A stretch of 64,000 nt of DNA from positions 1 to 64,000 of the forward strand of contig JANFAH010000124.1 of NCBI GenBank assembly GCA_024663395.1. The letters are read 5' to 3'. Both the position numbers and the translations under genes were made by a program. The notes below the pieces were generated by a model, which was given only the letters and a program-made list of their open reading frames with translations, made no database searches and was not told the origin of the DNA. Positions 1 through 9,620 of this stretch are shown here, piece after piece. How positions within the stretch are numbered: the first letter of the stretch is position 1; every line of letters starts with the position of its first letter. This DNA is from Pisolithus tinctorius. Taxonomy: Eukaryota > Basidiomycota > Agaricomycetes > Boletales > Pisolithaceae.

Positions 1-56
1 TTACATTCAGGGAAACATGGGATTCGGCTCCTGTCTGTATATCTGTGCTGGTAAGA

Positions 57-1420
57 TCATGAGAGGTACAGACAACCATCTCTATCTGCTTCAATGAGCA
101 TGCACATCCTTGTCCAGTGGTTGGGGTCTGCACAGAAACTGTAGCCAGGTCTGCATTGCTGTGGCAGAGGCTGTGTCTGGAAGTTGTATTCCTGTTTAAT
201 GACAGTACCAGCAGGTGGTACTTGTGGCATGTAAGCCAACAAGGAAGGTGCAGCTGGTGAGGCTGTGGTAGCCATCATTGGTACTGCACTACAAAGAGCG
301 GATCCTGTCAAAAGGAACTTGGCGGCCTTGATGGCTTCTGTGAGCAGGTATGGGTCATCAGGGTGGAGGTCAGTGCAGACTATGGAGAGTCGATGATGAA
401 TACGGTCTGCAATGGCCCTCAGGAAGCCATTCAGGAACATGGAATCCTGTTCTGTCTCTGCAAGCTTTTTAGTTTAATGAGCAGGGCAGAAATCTTAGCG
501 AATTTCTGCTGGTATTCTCTGAGGTCATCCGGTTCTGCATAGGCTTGGACTGATATTCTTCAACAAGGTACTGCAAGTCTGCATGGCAGTAGCATCATCA
601 CCCTCGCAGCCAGGGTACAAACCCTTAACAGCGACTATGAAGGCATCCCAGTTGTTGGCCGTGGGAATGGCTTCTGGAAGCATTTGCCAGACCTCGGCTT
701 CTTTGAGGTCAGTGTAGCGAATTGCAGCTCTGATCTTGCTGCAGTCATCAAGAGCAGCAAGAGTACTGAGGAAGTCAATGTCTTCGAGGTAGCATGGAAG
801 CTGCATGGGAGAATCTCCGCTAAACTTAGGTGAGTTTTGTGTTCCGTGGAGCAGCATCTGAAACTGAGGATTAGCCATTGGTGGGTTAACCTGTGGTGGT
901 GGTGCCAGATTGGTAATGGGTGGAAGGGTATTGGTTGTGGATGCGAAGTGGTTGGTACAGTGCACGAGCAAACTGGTGGAAGTGTTGGCTGATGGGTGGT
1001 CTGCAACTGAGTGAGTGGTCGCAGCAGTGTGGCAGATGGGACTGAGAGTCTGGGTATAGATTCAGAGGCATCAAAGAGATGGGAAAAAGAGGGTGTCAGT
1101 GATGATGAATCAGATGATGTGATGGGTGTTAAAGGTGATGACAGGGTTTCGGGTCTTTGGGGAGTCGAGTGGATAAAACCACTGGGAAAATCAGGGGCAG
1201 TGAGATCTAGGTGATCCGATGTGACAGATATCTGATCTTCCAAAATATCAGGGGGAGTGATCACAGGTAGTACCCATGGAATGTCAGCAGGTAATTGCAT
1301 GTGATCTGGTGTTACAGGTGAAACAGGGCAGAAGAGGTCAGAGTCTTCTGATAGGTTGAGATTGCAAAAGTGCAGGCATAAATTTTCTAGTTTGGTGCAT
1401 TTGGCGGTGCACCTGAGCAA
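57..1420 (-). pseudogene. Gag-like polyprotein of a Ty3/gypsy element (Gy-D), broken
   Basis: Read on the minus strand. The first part (about 1420-1000) is low-complexity and Pro/Ser/Thr-rich. A capsid-like part follows (971-525) with a gag-type stretch around FSGDSPMQLPCYLEDIDF. A C-terminal part (440-57) ends in a CCHC-like knuckle, YSFCADPNHWTRMC, whose first Cys is replaced by Tyr. The capsid and C-terminal parts share a frame, but the linker between them (about 530-460) reads sensibly only in another frame (LREYQQKFAKISALL), so there are two frameshifts. Another frame change lies between the N-terminal part and the capsid part. Pol is not in the window and would lie to the left. The family call rests on the gag-like order of low-complexity leader, capsid and knuckle. 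Confidence 0.6.
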
Positions 1421-2079
1421 CCTTCTGGAAGTGACAGCAGAGTCCCTTGCGGTGGGCTCCAGTTGTAGGAAAAGTCCAAGTAGCTGTATAATATGAGCTA
1501 GATGGCTTAGATAACAACAATAAAAAATGAAGGGAATGAATTGTTCATCCCAAGGGATTCTGGACTGTTGAGACTAGAAGGTGAGACCCAGCGCTTTGTA
1601 GTGGTAGTGTTTCGTGACATGTGCAGCATGGTCTGCAGAATAGTACTGGTGATGTTGAGTGGTATATGTAGTTCATGCATGGCAGTATGTGAGATGTGTG
1701 GGTGTGGACAAAGTGGAAAAGAAACTCATGGTGACCTCCTGAGTGCCAAAAGGTATCATTCTGTACCTAAGTACAGGGCTTTATAGTCCGGGCAAACCTG
1801 GAACCTAAGTAAGACAAGGTACAGTAAGGGAAAACCACACAACAGCGCATACACACAAGACAGGATGGGCCAGAACAGAGGCTGAGGGTATACTACAAGT
1901 GCTAAAGGAATAGAGACCATGATAAGAGAAAGAGTCCAAAGGAAAAGAAGTGACTGGAGCACAGCAGCCACAGGTATAACATTGCACAAGAGGGAGCAAG
2001 GGCGTGGGAAGGTAGTGCATGAACAACAGTGAATGTGAGAGGGGAGTGGACATAACAGCAGTCACAGAACAGTTAATGA
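1421..2079 (-). other. Leader or LTR-proximal region of Gy-D, no gene seen
   Basis: This stretch lies between the gag remnant and the LTR promoter of the minus-strand element. A second minus-strand TATA-like sequence (CTATAAAG) sits near 1779-1785. No primer-binding site matching the LTR initiator was found, so the boundary between LTR and internal region cannot be placed. Short open frames on both strands have no recognisable domain. Confidence 0.3.
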
Positions 2080-2605
2080 TAGGGGCTTACACATCCAGGG
2101 AATGCAGATTCCTCACACCAGGTTGAGACCAGACTGGAGACCAAAGTGGGTGCAAGGCTGAGGGTTTGGGGTCAGGAGGGGAGTCAAAGATACAGATGGT
2201 TGGACTGATTGGACTTAGTGACTGAGGATACAGTGCTATTCCCTTGCATGAGTCTCAGTCCGAGTCCGAGGCTGAGATGGAATTATCAGAGTAAAACTTA
2301 GTTGATTTCAGACTGAGAAGTACAGGCCGAGTATCTATGAGTTTATATACTAGGGGTAACTATAGTACAGAGACTGGTAATGCCGGTCTCACAAGGATTG
2401 CTAAGAAGATTGGTAAGACAAGGATTAGTAATGTATGACTAAGATGACAGAGACCAGGACAGAGTGGACTGGGGACAGGACCAGGCAGGACCTAGCCAAA
2501 GTGACAGACACTGCAAAGCAGTGTCTACTGCGCTAGGACATCTGGGGATAGAGGACAGGCAAGGCTGAGGCCAAGTCCAGCCAGGGTCCAGACATGACTA
2601 TGACA
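2080..2605 (-). repeat. 5' LTR of Gy-D (minus strand), 3' limit uncertain
   Basis: On the minus strand it starts at 2605 with TGTCATAGTC. A TATA box (TATATAAAC) lies at 2349-2341. About 35 nt further is AGTCTGAAATC (2314-2304), close to the initiator/self-primer motif AGTCTGAATAT of C2. The start abuts an L1 LTR that lacks its first 13 bases, so Gy-D probably inserted inside that LTR. The end at 2080 is only a guess, because no clear CA end or primer-binding site was seen. Confidence 0.5.
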
Positions 2606-3441
2606 ATCTCCCTACACTAAGAGTGTATGTATAGTGTCAATAGGAGGTCTACTAAGTGGCTATAGGGTTTACATCAAATGTGACACAAATGCAACCCCTC
2701 TCAAGTGACTTTGACACCCTCTGCACTCTAGGTCACCCAGCACTACATCCCCCTCTGTCAACTCACTTCCCCCATGGTCGCATCACCATCTGACACTCTC
2801 CCTAGTCATTGTGACAGAGTCTGACACTTGTGATGGGTGTACAGTTGCCTATACTCGCTCACTGGCACTCTTCAGGTCCGCACTATGGGTTATGTAAGCG
2901 CCTTGCTGTCGCTCTCATTCTCTTTTTGTTCGCTTCTGTTCAGATCACTTTTGCTTCATTTACATTTAGTCTCTCTTTTGATTACCGATGCTATTTCAAC
3001 CTCACCTAATTCCCATCATTTGTTGTTGATCTTTTCACCTTTGACATCGCTTACTTCATAGTTACATGCTTGGCATGTAGCTACACTTATACCTGTCTTC
3101 ATTGACAGAAAAATAACATCTTGGAAGCCCCCAAGTTAGAGATAGACAGAGCAAGCAGAGTAATGACGTCAACACAACCCCTACCATTTCCCTTGCCTAG
3201 CACTGAGTCACAGGCATAGTTGTGACAGCTTTCCAGGCTAGCCTGAGGCCTGTGCACTCTTTAATCCATCGCACTTTTTGTTTACAGGTCGAGCAACTCG
3301 AGTGACTTGGTCACATTCATTCCCTCCCACCCTCCTACTGCTAGAGTGACTCCTCTTGGGTCAAACTCACCCCTTCAGATCACCTGTCCCTAGGCTGGAG
3401 CCCACACTCCCATACTTGGTAGCAGATACCTGCTCCCCACA
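2606..3441 (+). repeat. L1 solo LTR, copy 1, missing its first 13 bp
   Basis: Matches 19642-20499 along nearly its whole length, from ATCTCCCTACACTAAGAG to the end CTGCTCCCCACA, with scattered substitutions and small gaps. The complete copy starts TGTGGGGAG and ends CTCCCCACA, inverted termini typical of an LTR. Here the first 13 bases are absent, replaced by the start of Gy-D. A 74-codon frame at 2837-3061 is not kept with the same sequence in the other copy, so it is not called a gene. Confidence 0.7.
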
Positions 3442-3770
3442 TCACCTGAGAAATTATTTCCTGTCTCTAAAGAAGAACCTTTGCAGAAAGGAGCTGGAGT
3501 TTGCTCTCTAAAGCAAGAACACAGAGTAGATGGTGATGACTAGTACAGTGCTCTTGTCCCTGCTGTACCATAGTTTCTAAGTGATGTGGCATGTGCCATG
3601 ACCACCTGTGCACTTAGTCAGCTCTCTATCTTTCAACACCAAGTCTTTTTCAGCCACAACCCCTAAGTCCAAATCCCCTCAACTCTCTCCTACACTCTTC
3701 ACCCTCAAACCTTCCCTTTGACCCAACTGAAGCACAACTTCTCATAGGGAAAAGGTTCGCATTCCCTACA
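3442..3770 (-). repeat. L2 repeat, partial copy in inverted orientation
   Basis: Reverse complement of 28302-28640, with many substitutions. On the minus strand it starts at 3770 with TGTAGGGAATGCGAACC (the other copy has TGTAGGGAACATGAACC). The match stops where the L1 LTR begins, so L1 probably inserted into or next to it and the far end was lost. Minus-strand open frames here are parts of the repeat. Confidence 0.6.
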
Positions 3771-5105
3771 TCTGAGGGGGGGTTTAGACACTGACTGTCC
3801 TCAGTCATCCCCCTTCCTTGTGCAGACATCTTTGGCTTTGTACCCATCCTCACCAATCTCTCCTTCGCACCCTTTCCCTCTGACCCTCCTAGCCTTCCCC
3901 CTCGCTTGCTGTACCTTGCATCACCTTCTACCCCATGCTCAACAACCCCTTCCTCCATCAACGCACCCCTTTGCTCCCGAACCTGCACTGCACTCCTCAA
4001 ACCTCTCCCTTAGTCTCACCAACATCTCCAAGACCCCTCGCAACCAACTCTCCTGTACCTTCTCCACCACCTCACACCTTCGATTTTCCACACCTCTGAA
4101 GCCAACCCTCCCACCCAAGTGATGACCAGAGCACTTCAAATGTGCAGACAAGTGAGTGACAACTCAAGTGCAGAGTGAGGTAGGAATGGCTTGTTGAAAC
4201 GCAGCCATTGGTAGAATTGCAACAGAGCATGTACACAGTGCAGTGGCTGGGGGCAGCAACCCCTCTGTATACATGACCCAGCTTGAAGATTATTTTGTAC
4301 CTGTAAACCCTCTATCAGTGACATATTCACAATCTTACAAGAGTGCATTGTGTGCTCTTGGCTCCATTTCATCCTTAAGATGACTTAGTGGAAACAAAAT
4401 CAAGAAAAACAAAGCTTGAGCCCCCAGGAGACCCCTTCTTCCCTGTACTGTGTTCTTTCTATGATACTCCAGCCCCCCCTTCTTGGCTCCTGAACTTGTG
4501 CTTTGCATGCAGGGATGAATTTCATGGTGCATAACAATACTGGCAGCCTTCAACTCATGTTTCTAGTACCCCCATCTCTTCATATGTACCTCTGAGAGCT
4601 TTCCATTTCCACTTCCCACCTTTCCTGATGCTGAAAACAAAACACTTTGACATAGTTTATGTTCGAACTACAATAGAATACCTCAACAGGTACAAATACA
4701 GGCCCTTGCTCGACCTCAGACATTTGCCCTCCTGTAGTGACCCTTCTTAGACATGCAACAGCTCCAAGAACATTGTGTGGTCTAGTGCTTCCTTCATGGC
4801 CAGCTGTTACCCTTCATACTTAGTTTGCTCATTTGAATTTGGACCATCGTCTTTCCTAGTGTAGAACGTTAGTGAGCACCATAACACGAAAGGAAAATAA
4901 ACTAGAATATGGTGAGAGCACCATGGCTTTTTGAGTGTGCCAAGACCATAAGACTGCCACTGCATCGAGCGAAGGTTCTGATTTCTGGTGATAATCAATC
5001 CATTTTGATTGACTTCCCACTGTTTTCCTCTTCTTCTTATCTAAGCTGCCCCACACGTTCCTTCCATTTTCCTCCCTCATCTTTCTCTTCCTCACCCTTG
5101 CTCCC
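3771..5105. other. No gene recognised; C/T-rich stretches
   Basis: 3820-4130 is strongly pyrimidine-rich on the plus strand and gives Pro/Ser/Leu-rich open frames in several frames at once, which suggests composition rather than coding. 4150-5000 has no domain or repeat that I can match elsewhere in the window. 5030-5105 is a C/T-rich run just before the ATG of the next gene and could be its promoter or leader. Confidence 0.3.
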
Positions 5106-6513
5106 ATGTCATCCAACTCCAACAACTCGCCTCCCAATGTTGGCATCCCAGCTGACAACCTCACATGTGCTGCCTCCATCCTCCAGCTCCTGCTGGGACC
5201 ATCACAAGGAGACACAGAGTCAAGGAATGTGCTGTTAGCATGCCTGGGGTCCCTGATGGTGTGTGGTCCTCTTCTTTTCCTTGACAGTCATTCTGTTGAC
5301 ACTTCCCATTGCCACAGGGCCCATCACTGGCTCCTCCAGCTCCTGAACCCCAAGCTGTCTCCTCTCCTGTGCTACCAGTCAACACTCTTCCTGTTGACAT
5401 CATCCAAGACAAACCAGCTCCCACAACTACTGCCACCCTGGTCGACCACACCCCCACAGAGCCCATGCCTGTGACTGTTGTCACCCAGGAACTGGACCCC
5501 AGCCCTGCTCTCAACCTTCCAACCTTCAACATGCTCCCAGACACCCCATCGTCCATGTCCACATCTACATCCACTGTCACACTGTCTCATACACCCTCTC
5601 CCTCGCTCCTGGGCCCCTTGGACCCTCCATCCCCTCTTACGCCAACCATTTCGCCTGATTGTCTGGTCTCTGTCCCAGATGCTGCCACACCTGTGGATCC
5701 TACCACACCCACCTGCCAGGCACTTGATGCTTCCAAGCCTGGCCTTGATCATCTTCCTGCCAACTCTCCATTGACTGGCCACATGTCCCTCAACTGCCCT
5801 TTGGTGAGTTTTAACCTCTTTCATTCTTCTTTGTCCCCTAGCTGACTTTTCGAGACCCAGAATGCAGACTGTCTTTGGGAGTCTGGTCTCCAATGGCATG
5901 TCTACCATCCCAACTGGCACATCAAACTTGTCAAACATACTTTGAAGGATGGCAGTTTCCCCATCTACCTGCCCATCCCCTGCAACTGTTGTTGCATTGC
6001 TCGAGCTGTCTGCTCCAGAGCCTCAGGGCTCAAATGTGTGCATCATCATCAACTTCACTATACTTGTCCTTTATACATGCATGTTGCTTGCTCTCTTTTT
6101 GTCCCAAAAGCATCTTGCTGATACTGCTCCAGAATGACTTGGTGCAGTCCCAAGCCTGGGTTCAGGCACTTTGCATGGGTTCTACTCCTCCCACTCTCAC
6201 TCCTCCTCAGTACCCTGCCAAACCTGTCATCAAAATCACTCAAAGGCCTGCTTGCACTTCAAAACACACTCACATCAAGTCTCCATCTCCCAGTCCAACC
6301 CCTCCTCCTCCAACTTCTGGCATGTCCTCTTCCAACTCAGCACCAACCCCCTCAGCTTCTAGTTCCCCTCCTTTGCTACCTTCACTTTCCAACACTGAGA
6401 TGCTGGTCATGCTTCACAAAGCCCTTCATGCCATGACTGAAGTGTTAGACCAGGCCTTGAAGGGCCACATCATGTCCAAGAAGGCATTGGGCAAGAGGAA
6501 ATCATGCAATTAA
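5106..6513 (+). CDS. Candidate four-exon gene, unknown Pro/Ser/Thr-rich protein
   Basis: Not recognised. Proposed exons: 5106-5258, 5318-5803, 5861-6037, 6133-6513, about 398 aa. Intron 1 is 59 nt (GTGTGT...CACAG, with a TTGAC branch-like site). Intron 2 is 57 nt (GTGAGT...CCCAG, with CTGAC at 5842-5846). Intron 3 is 95 nt (GTGCAT...TCCAG) and the least sure. All joins are phase 0 and keep one open frame. The N-terminus (MSSNSNNSPPNVGIPADN) is followed by a long P/S/T-rich segment. Exon 3 encodes a Trp/Cys/His-rich segment (LQWHVYHPNWHIKLVKHTL, then a CNCCC cluster). Exon 4 is P/S-rich and ends in a basic tail (KKALGKRKSCN). It could be a host gene or a transposon-derived one. Splice sites are by eye. 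Confidence 0.4.
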
Positions 6514-6862
6514 GTATCTTGCACTATCTCTTTTCTGGGCTTCAACAGCCCCATCATTGTACCTCATGTATATCCCTGTCCAACACAGAATTGATCAGCA
6601 CTTTTCAAATCATTCAAAAGTCATGACTTATTTTTTTTCTTTTTTTTTTGATCAGAATGTACAAGTCAGGGTGCAAGTCACACTGAATTATGCTCAAATT
6701 CGAGCCAATAGTCAAAGTGCCTCAGTTGAATGAGCACACCAATATCTACAAATGGAGGTCTCAGATACTCCCACCTGACTCACTCTCTTCAATGTCCTCT
6801 TCTTGTAAGATGTCTTTGGCTTTGGGGATCGATTCATCCTCTATCAATTCTTCTTCGAGCCT
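6514..6862. other. Spacer before C2, possible tail of a minus-strand polyprotein
   Basis: Contains a T-rich tract (6630-6650). Read on the minus strand from 6862, an acidic open stretch begins RLEEELIEDESIPKAKD. Its style would fit the C-terminal tail of a gypsy polyprotein such as Gy3, which is cut at 36970, but the intervening part is missing and the link is speculative. Confidence 0.25.
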
Positions 6863-7182
6863 TGTCATATACCGAGAAGCCCATGGTTCGGTCTTAGGTT
6901 CTGAATGCCAGGTCAATGCCAAATGCCAAAACAAAGTCTGTTCCTTACTATACTTTTCTAGTTAGCCTTTGTACCACCCTTGCTTGTGCCAAGGCAGTGT
7001 CTGTCTTCAGCTCTCCAATCCCTGCCTTCTCGTTTAACCTTGTTACAATGCATACTCTCTTCTTTTCTTTCATCCTATCTAATCTTTTCACCTTATCTTA
7101 TCTCCCAAACTTGGCCTGGACTCTGGTCTAGACCTCCCCTCACCTTTGCTGCATGTTCCCCTTCTGGTATGTTCTGCTCCAC

Positions 7183-7262
7183 TATGATATCATTATGACA
7201 TCACTATGATATCATTATGACATCACTATGATATCATTATGACATCACTATGATGTCATGGA
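7183..7262 (+). repeat. 22-bp tandem repeat in the 5' LTR of C1
   Basis: A unit with the pattern CTATGATATCATTATGACAT is repeated about three and a half times. The 3' LTR of C1 has only one short version (CTATGATGTCATGG near 17548), so the expansion happened after insertion. Units contain the palindromes GATATC and TGATATCA. Confidence 0.8.
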
Positions 7263-7293
7263 CCTCATGTATGCCTTGCCATTACCTCATGTA

Positions 7294-8866
7294 CAGTGAG
7301 GGACAAAAGCGTTGCAATGTTTGTGAGGTGTGACTTGTTGCTGATGTAGCTCAGGCTATTCTGCACGGATAATAATGATACCTATACCATTGGAAAGGGG
7401 TGACTCTAAGCTTTCCAGAGCACTAAGGTTCAGTCCAAACAAAGCAATACATGCCGAGATACACCCTATTCTTTCCGAAAAGTGCATTGCAACGCTTTTG
7501 TCCCTGACTGGTGAAATCATGAAATGTGACCTTTTGATGGGATTGCGGGCATGGAGGATGGGAAAAAATGATTAAATAATAAACCAGATGATCATCCAGA
7601 TGATTTGTCAGCATGTAAACAATGACAAACATTGGACTTGTACCATTAATCCTCCCTCTTTTACCACAACTCATGAAATCATCTCTCTAGCTCACATGGT
7701 CATTTTCTCAAGGAATTCTTATCAAATACTGGTGGCCACCACAGTTCCATCAGTATAACATGCTCTCAGAACCATCAGTCCCTTAAAAAACCTGCTGTCA
7801 GTCATTTCCTGGACTGTTTCCCCTCCCATGCCTGATGTGTTCTGGGACTAATCAGTACTTGGAAGGCTGAAAATGTTATGGAGGTCAATCTGGCACTTCA
7901 GAACATGATGTACAAACCAGTCCCCTCTCAACCAATGTATTTCTGGCACAGGAACACTGATATGGAAGTTGGGGTGAGACAAAACCTCCTTGTGCTCTGA
8001 GCACCATAAGAGGGTTCACTAGATCTTGCTCTGATCTGAACTGTAGATGACTGGGGAAGGATTATTTGGTCATATGTGACCAAAGGCAATATTCAGGGCC
8101 AGATGGAAGCACAGGATTGTGCTCCATGGCAGTTCAGTAGCATATCCTTCTGATGACACCCAGGGGTAAAGAGGATTTTGTCTTGCCCTAACTTCCATAT
8201 CAGTGTTCCTGTGCCAGAAATACATTGGTTGAGAGGGGACTGGTTTGTACATCATGTTCTGAAGTGCCAGATTGACCTCCATAACATTTTCAGCCTTCCA
8301 AGTACTGATTAGTCCCAGAACACATCAGGCATGGGAGGGGAAACAGTCCAGGAAATGACTGACAGCAGGTTTTTTAAGGGACTGATGGTTCTGAGAGCAT
8401 GTTATACTGATGGAACTGTGGTGGCCACCAGTATTTGATAAGAATTCCTTGAGAAAATGACCATGTGAGCTAGAGAGATGATTTCATGAGTTGTGGTAAA
8501 AGAGGGAGGATTAATGGTACAAGTCCAATGTTTGTCATTGTTTACATGCTGACAAATCATCTGGATGATCATCTGGTTTATTATTTAATCATTTTTTCCC
8601 ATCCTCCATGCCCGCAATCCCATCAAAAGGTCACATTTCATGATTTCACCAGTCAGGGACAAAAGCGTTGCAATGCACTTTTCGGAAAGAATAGGGTGTA
8701 TCTCGGCATGTATTGCTTTGTTTGGACTGAACCTTAGTGCTCTGGAAAGCTTAGAGTCACCCCTTTCCAATGGTATAGGTATCATTATTATCCGTGCAGA
8801 ATAGCCTGAGCTACATCAGCAACAAGTCACACCTCACAAACATTGCAACGCTTTTGTCCCTCACTG
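7294..8866. mobile_element. Palindromic (foldback) Tc1/mariner-type MITE, copy 1
   Basis: 1573 bp. Two arms of about 695 bp (7294-7988 and 8172-8866) are near-perfect reverse complements around a 183-bp unique centre. The ends are CAGTGAGGGACAAAAGCG and its complement, as in Tc1/mariner elements, flanked by TA at 7292-7293 and 8867-8868. The empty site exists at 17592-17593 in the other LTR of C1. Each arm begins with a 217-bp sub-unit that has its own inverted ends (7294-7510; 8650-8866). No transposase is encoded. Identical 66-codon frames in the two arms simply reflect the palindrome. Confidence 0.92.
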
Positions 8867-8874
8867 TACCTTAG

Positions 8875-8920
8875 TATAAATACCATTGCTCAATCACCCA
8901 ACTAGCTCTAAGCTAGTTCA
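8875..8920 (+). promoter_or_regulatory. C1 LTR core promoter and self-primer sequence
   Basis: TATAAATA at 8875-8882, then 35 nt to AAGCTAGTTCA at 8910-8920. The 11-mer is the exact complement of the primer-binding site at 9044-9054, so it is inferred to be the 5' end of the RNA, as in Tf1. The same pair is in the 3' LTR (TATA near 17600, 11-mer 17635-17645). Confidence 0.75.
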
Positions 8921-9043
8921 TTTGGGTCTACGAGTCCTAAAGCCGCCTGCTTCTAAGTCATCTCCTTTCTTCTTCCCTTTTCTTCTTGTGTTGGTTCTTG
9001 GTGCAAGCCTACAACAAACCCTGTTGTTAGGTCTCATCACACT

Positions 9044-9054
9044 TGAACTAGCTT
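9044..9054 (+). promoter_or_regulatory. C1 primer-binding site, self-priming type
   Basis: TGAACTAGCTT, two bases after the LTR end (CACA, CT, then the site). Perfect reverse complement of the LTR 11-mer at 8910-8920. This fits the known self-priming of Tf1/sushi elements, where the first 11 nt of the mRNA pair with the site. Confidence 0.8.
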
Positions 9055-9620
9055 CTACTTGTTGTACCCTTGCACCACTCATCACCATTCCTCGTTTCCT
9101 TTGCAAAGGCTCGTGGGTGTACTTGCCAAGTCCCCCAGCCTCAGAACCCAACCCAAATCTCTACATCCCATACATCCCTGAGTGCCACTCACTCACCCCG
9201 CTCTTTGACCACAACCTTTACCCTCTCCTGCCGCCTCCTTCCTACCCTTTCTCTACCAAATCCATCTTCCCCTGTTCACTACCCACTGAACCTCAGCAAC
9301 CCTGTTATAACCTCCACCCCCATCAGAACTTGAAACATCCAGATCACCATGGAAGGCATCCAGGACCAAATAACTGACCTCCAAAATGCCCTCGACACCC
9401 TTCATGAGGAAAATTACAGACTAAACGACAGCCTAAGAAATGCACAGGACACAATCACAGCCATTGAGGGTCAGTGTAATCAGTGGAATGCCCTCCCTGC
9501 CAATGTGATCCAGAGGAGGATAGAAGTGATGGCCAACCTGGGTCAGTATGCCAGTGATCGAGCCAAATTCTCCGAATGGTGGGTAAAGATGAAGGTATGG
9601 GTCGCTCAGAACAGGACTGC

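Larger units (their letters stand above)
7041..9041 (+). repeat. 5' LTR of C1, interrupted
   Basis: Same sequence as 17407-17766 once the MITE (7294-8866) and the expanded 22-bp repeat are taken out. It starts TGTTACAATGC and ends GGTCTCATCACA. The promoter and initiator lie to the right of the MITE. Substitutions relative to the 3' LTR are mostly transitions. Confidence 0.9.

Noticed and set aside
2837..3061. Leu/Ser-rich frame in L1, also near 19866-20120
   Set aside because: Lies inside a solo LTR, frame boundaries differ between copies; no domain.
3820..4151. Overlapping frames on both strands in the C/T-rich block
   Set aside because: Typical of low-complexity pyrimidine-rich DNA; no recognisable protein.
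7375..8785. Open frames of 66-127 codons inside the palindromic MITEs
   Set aside because: They are identical on opposite strands because of the palindrome, overlap the inner inverted ends, and carry no domain; not genes.
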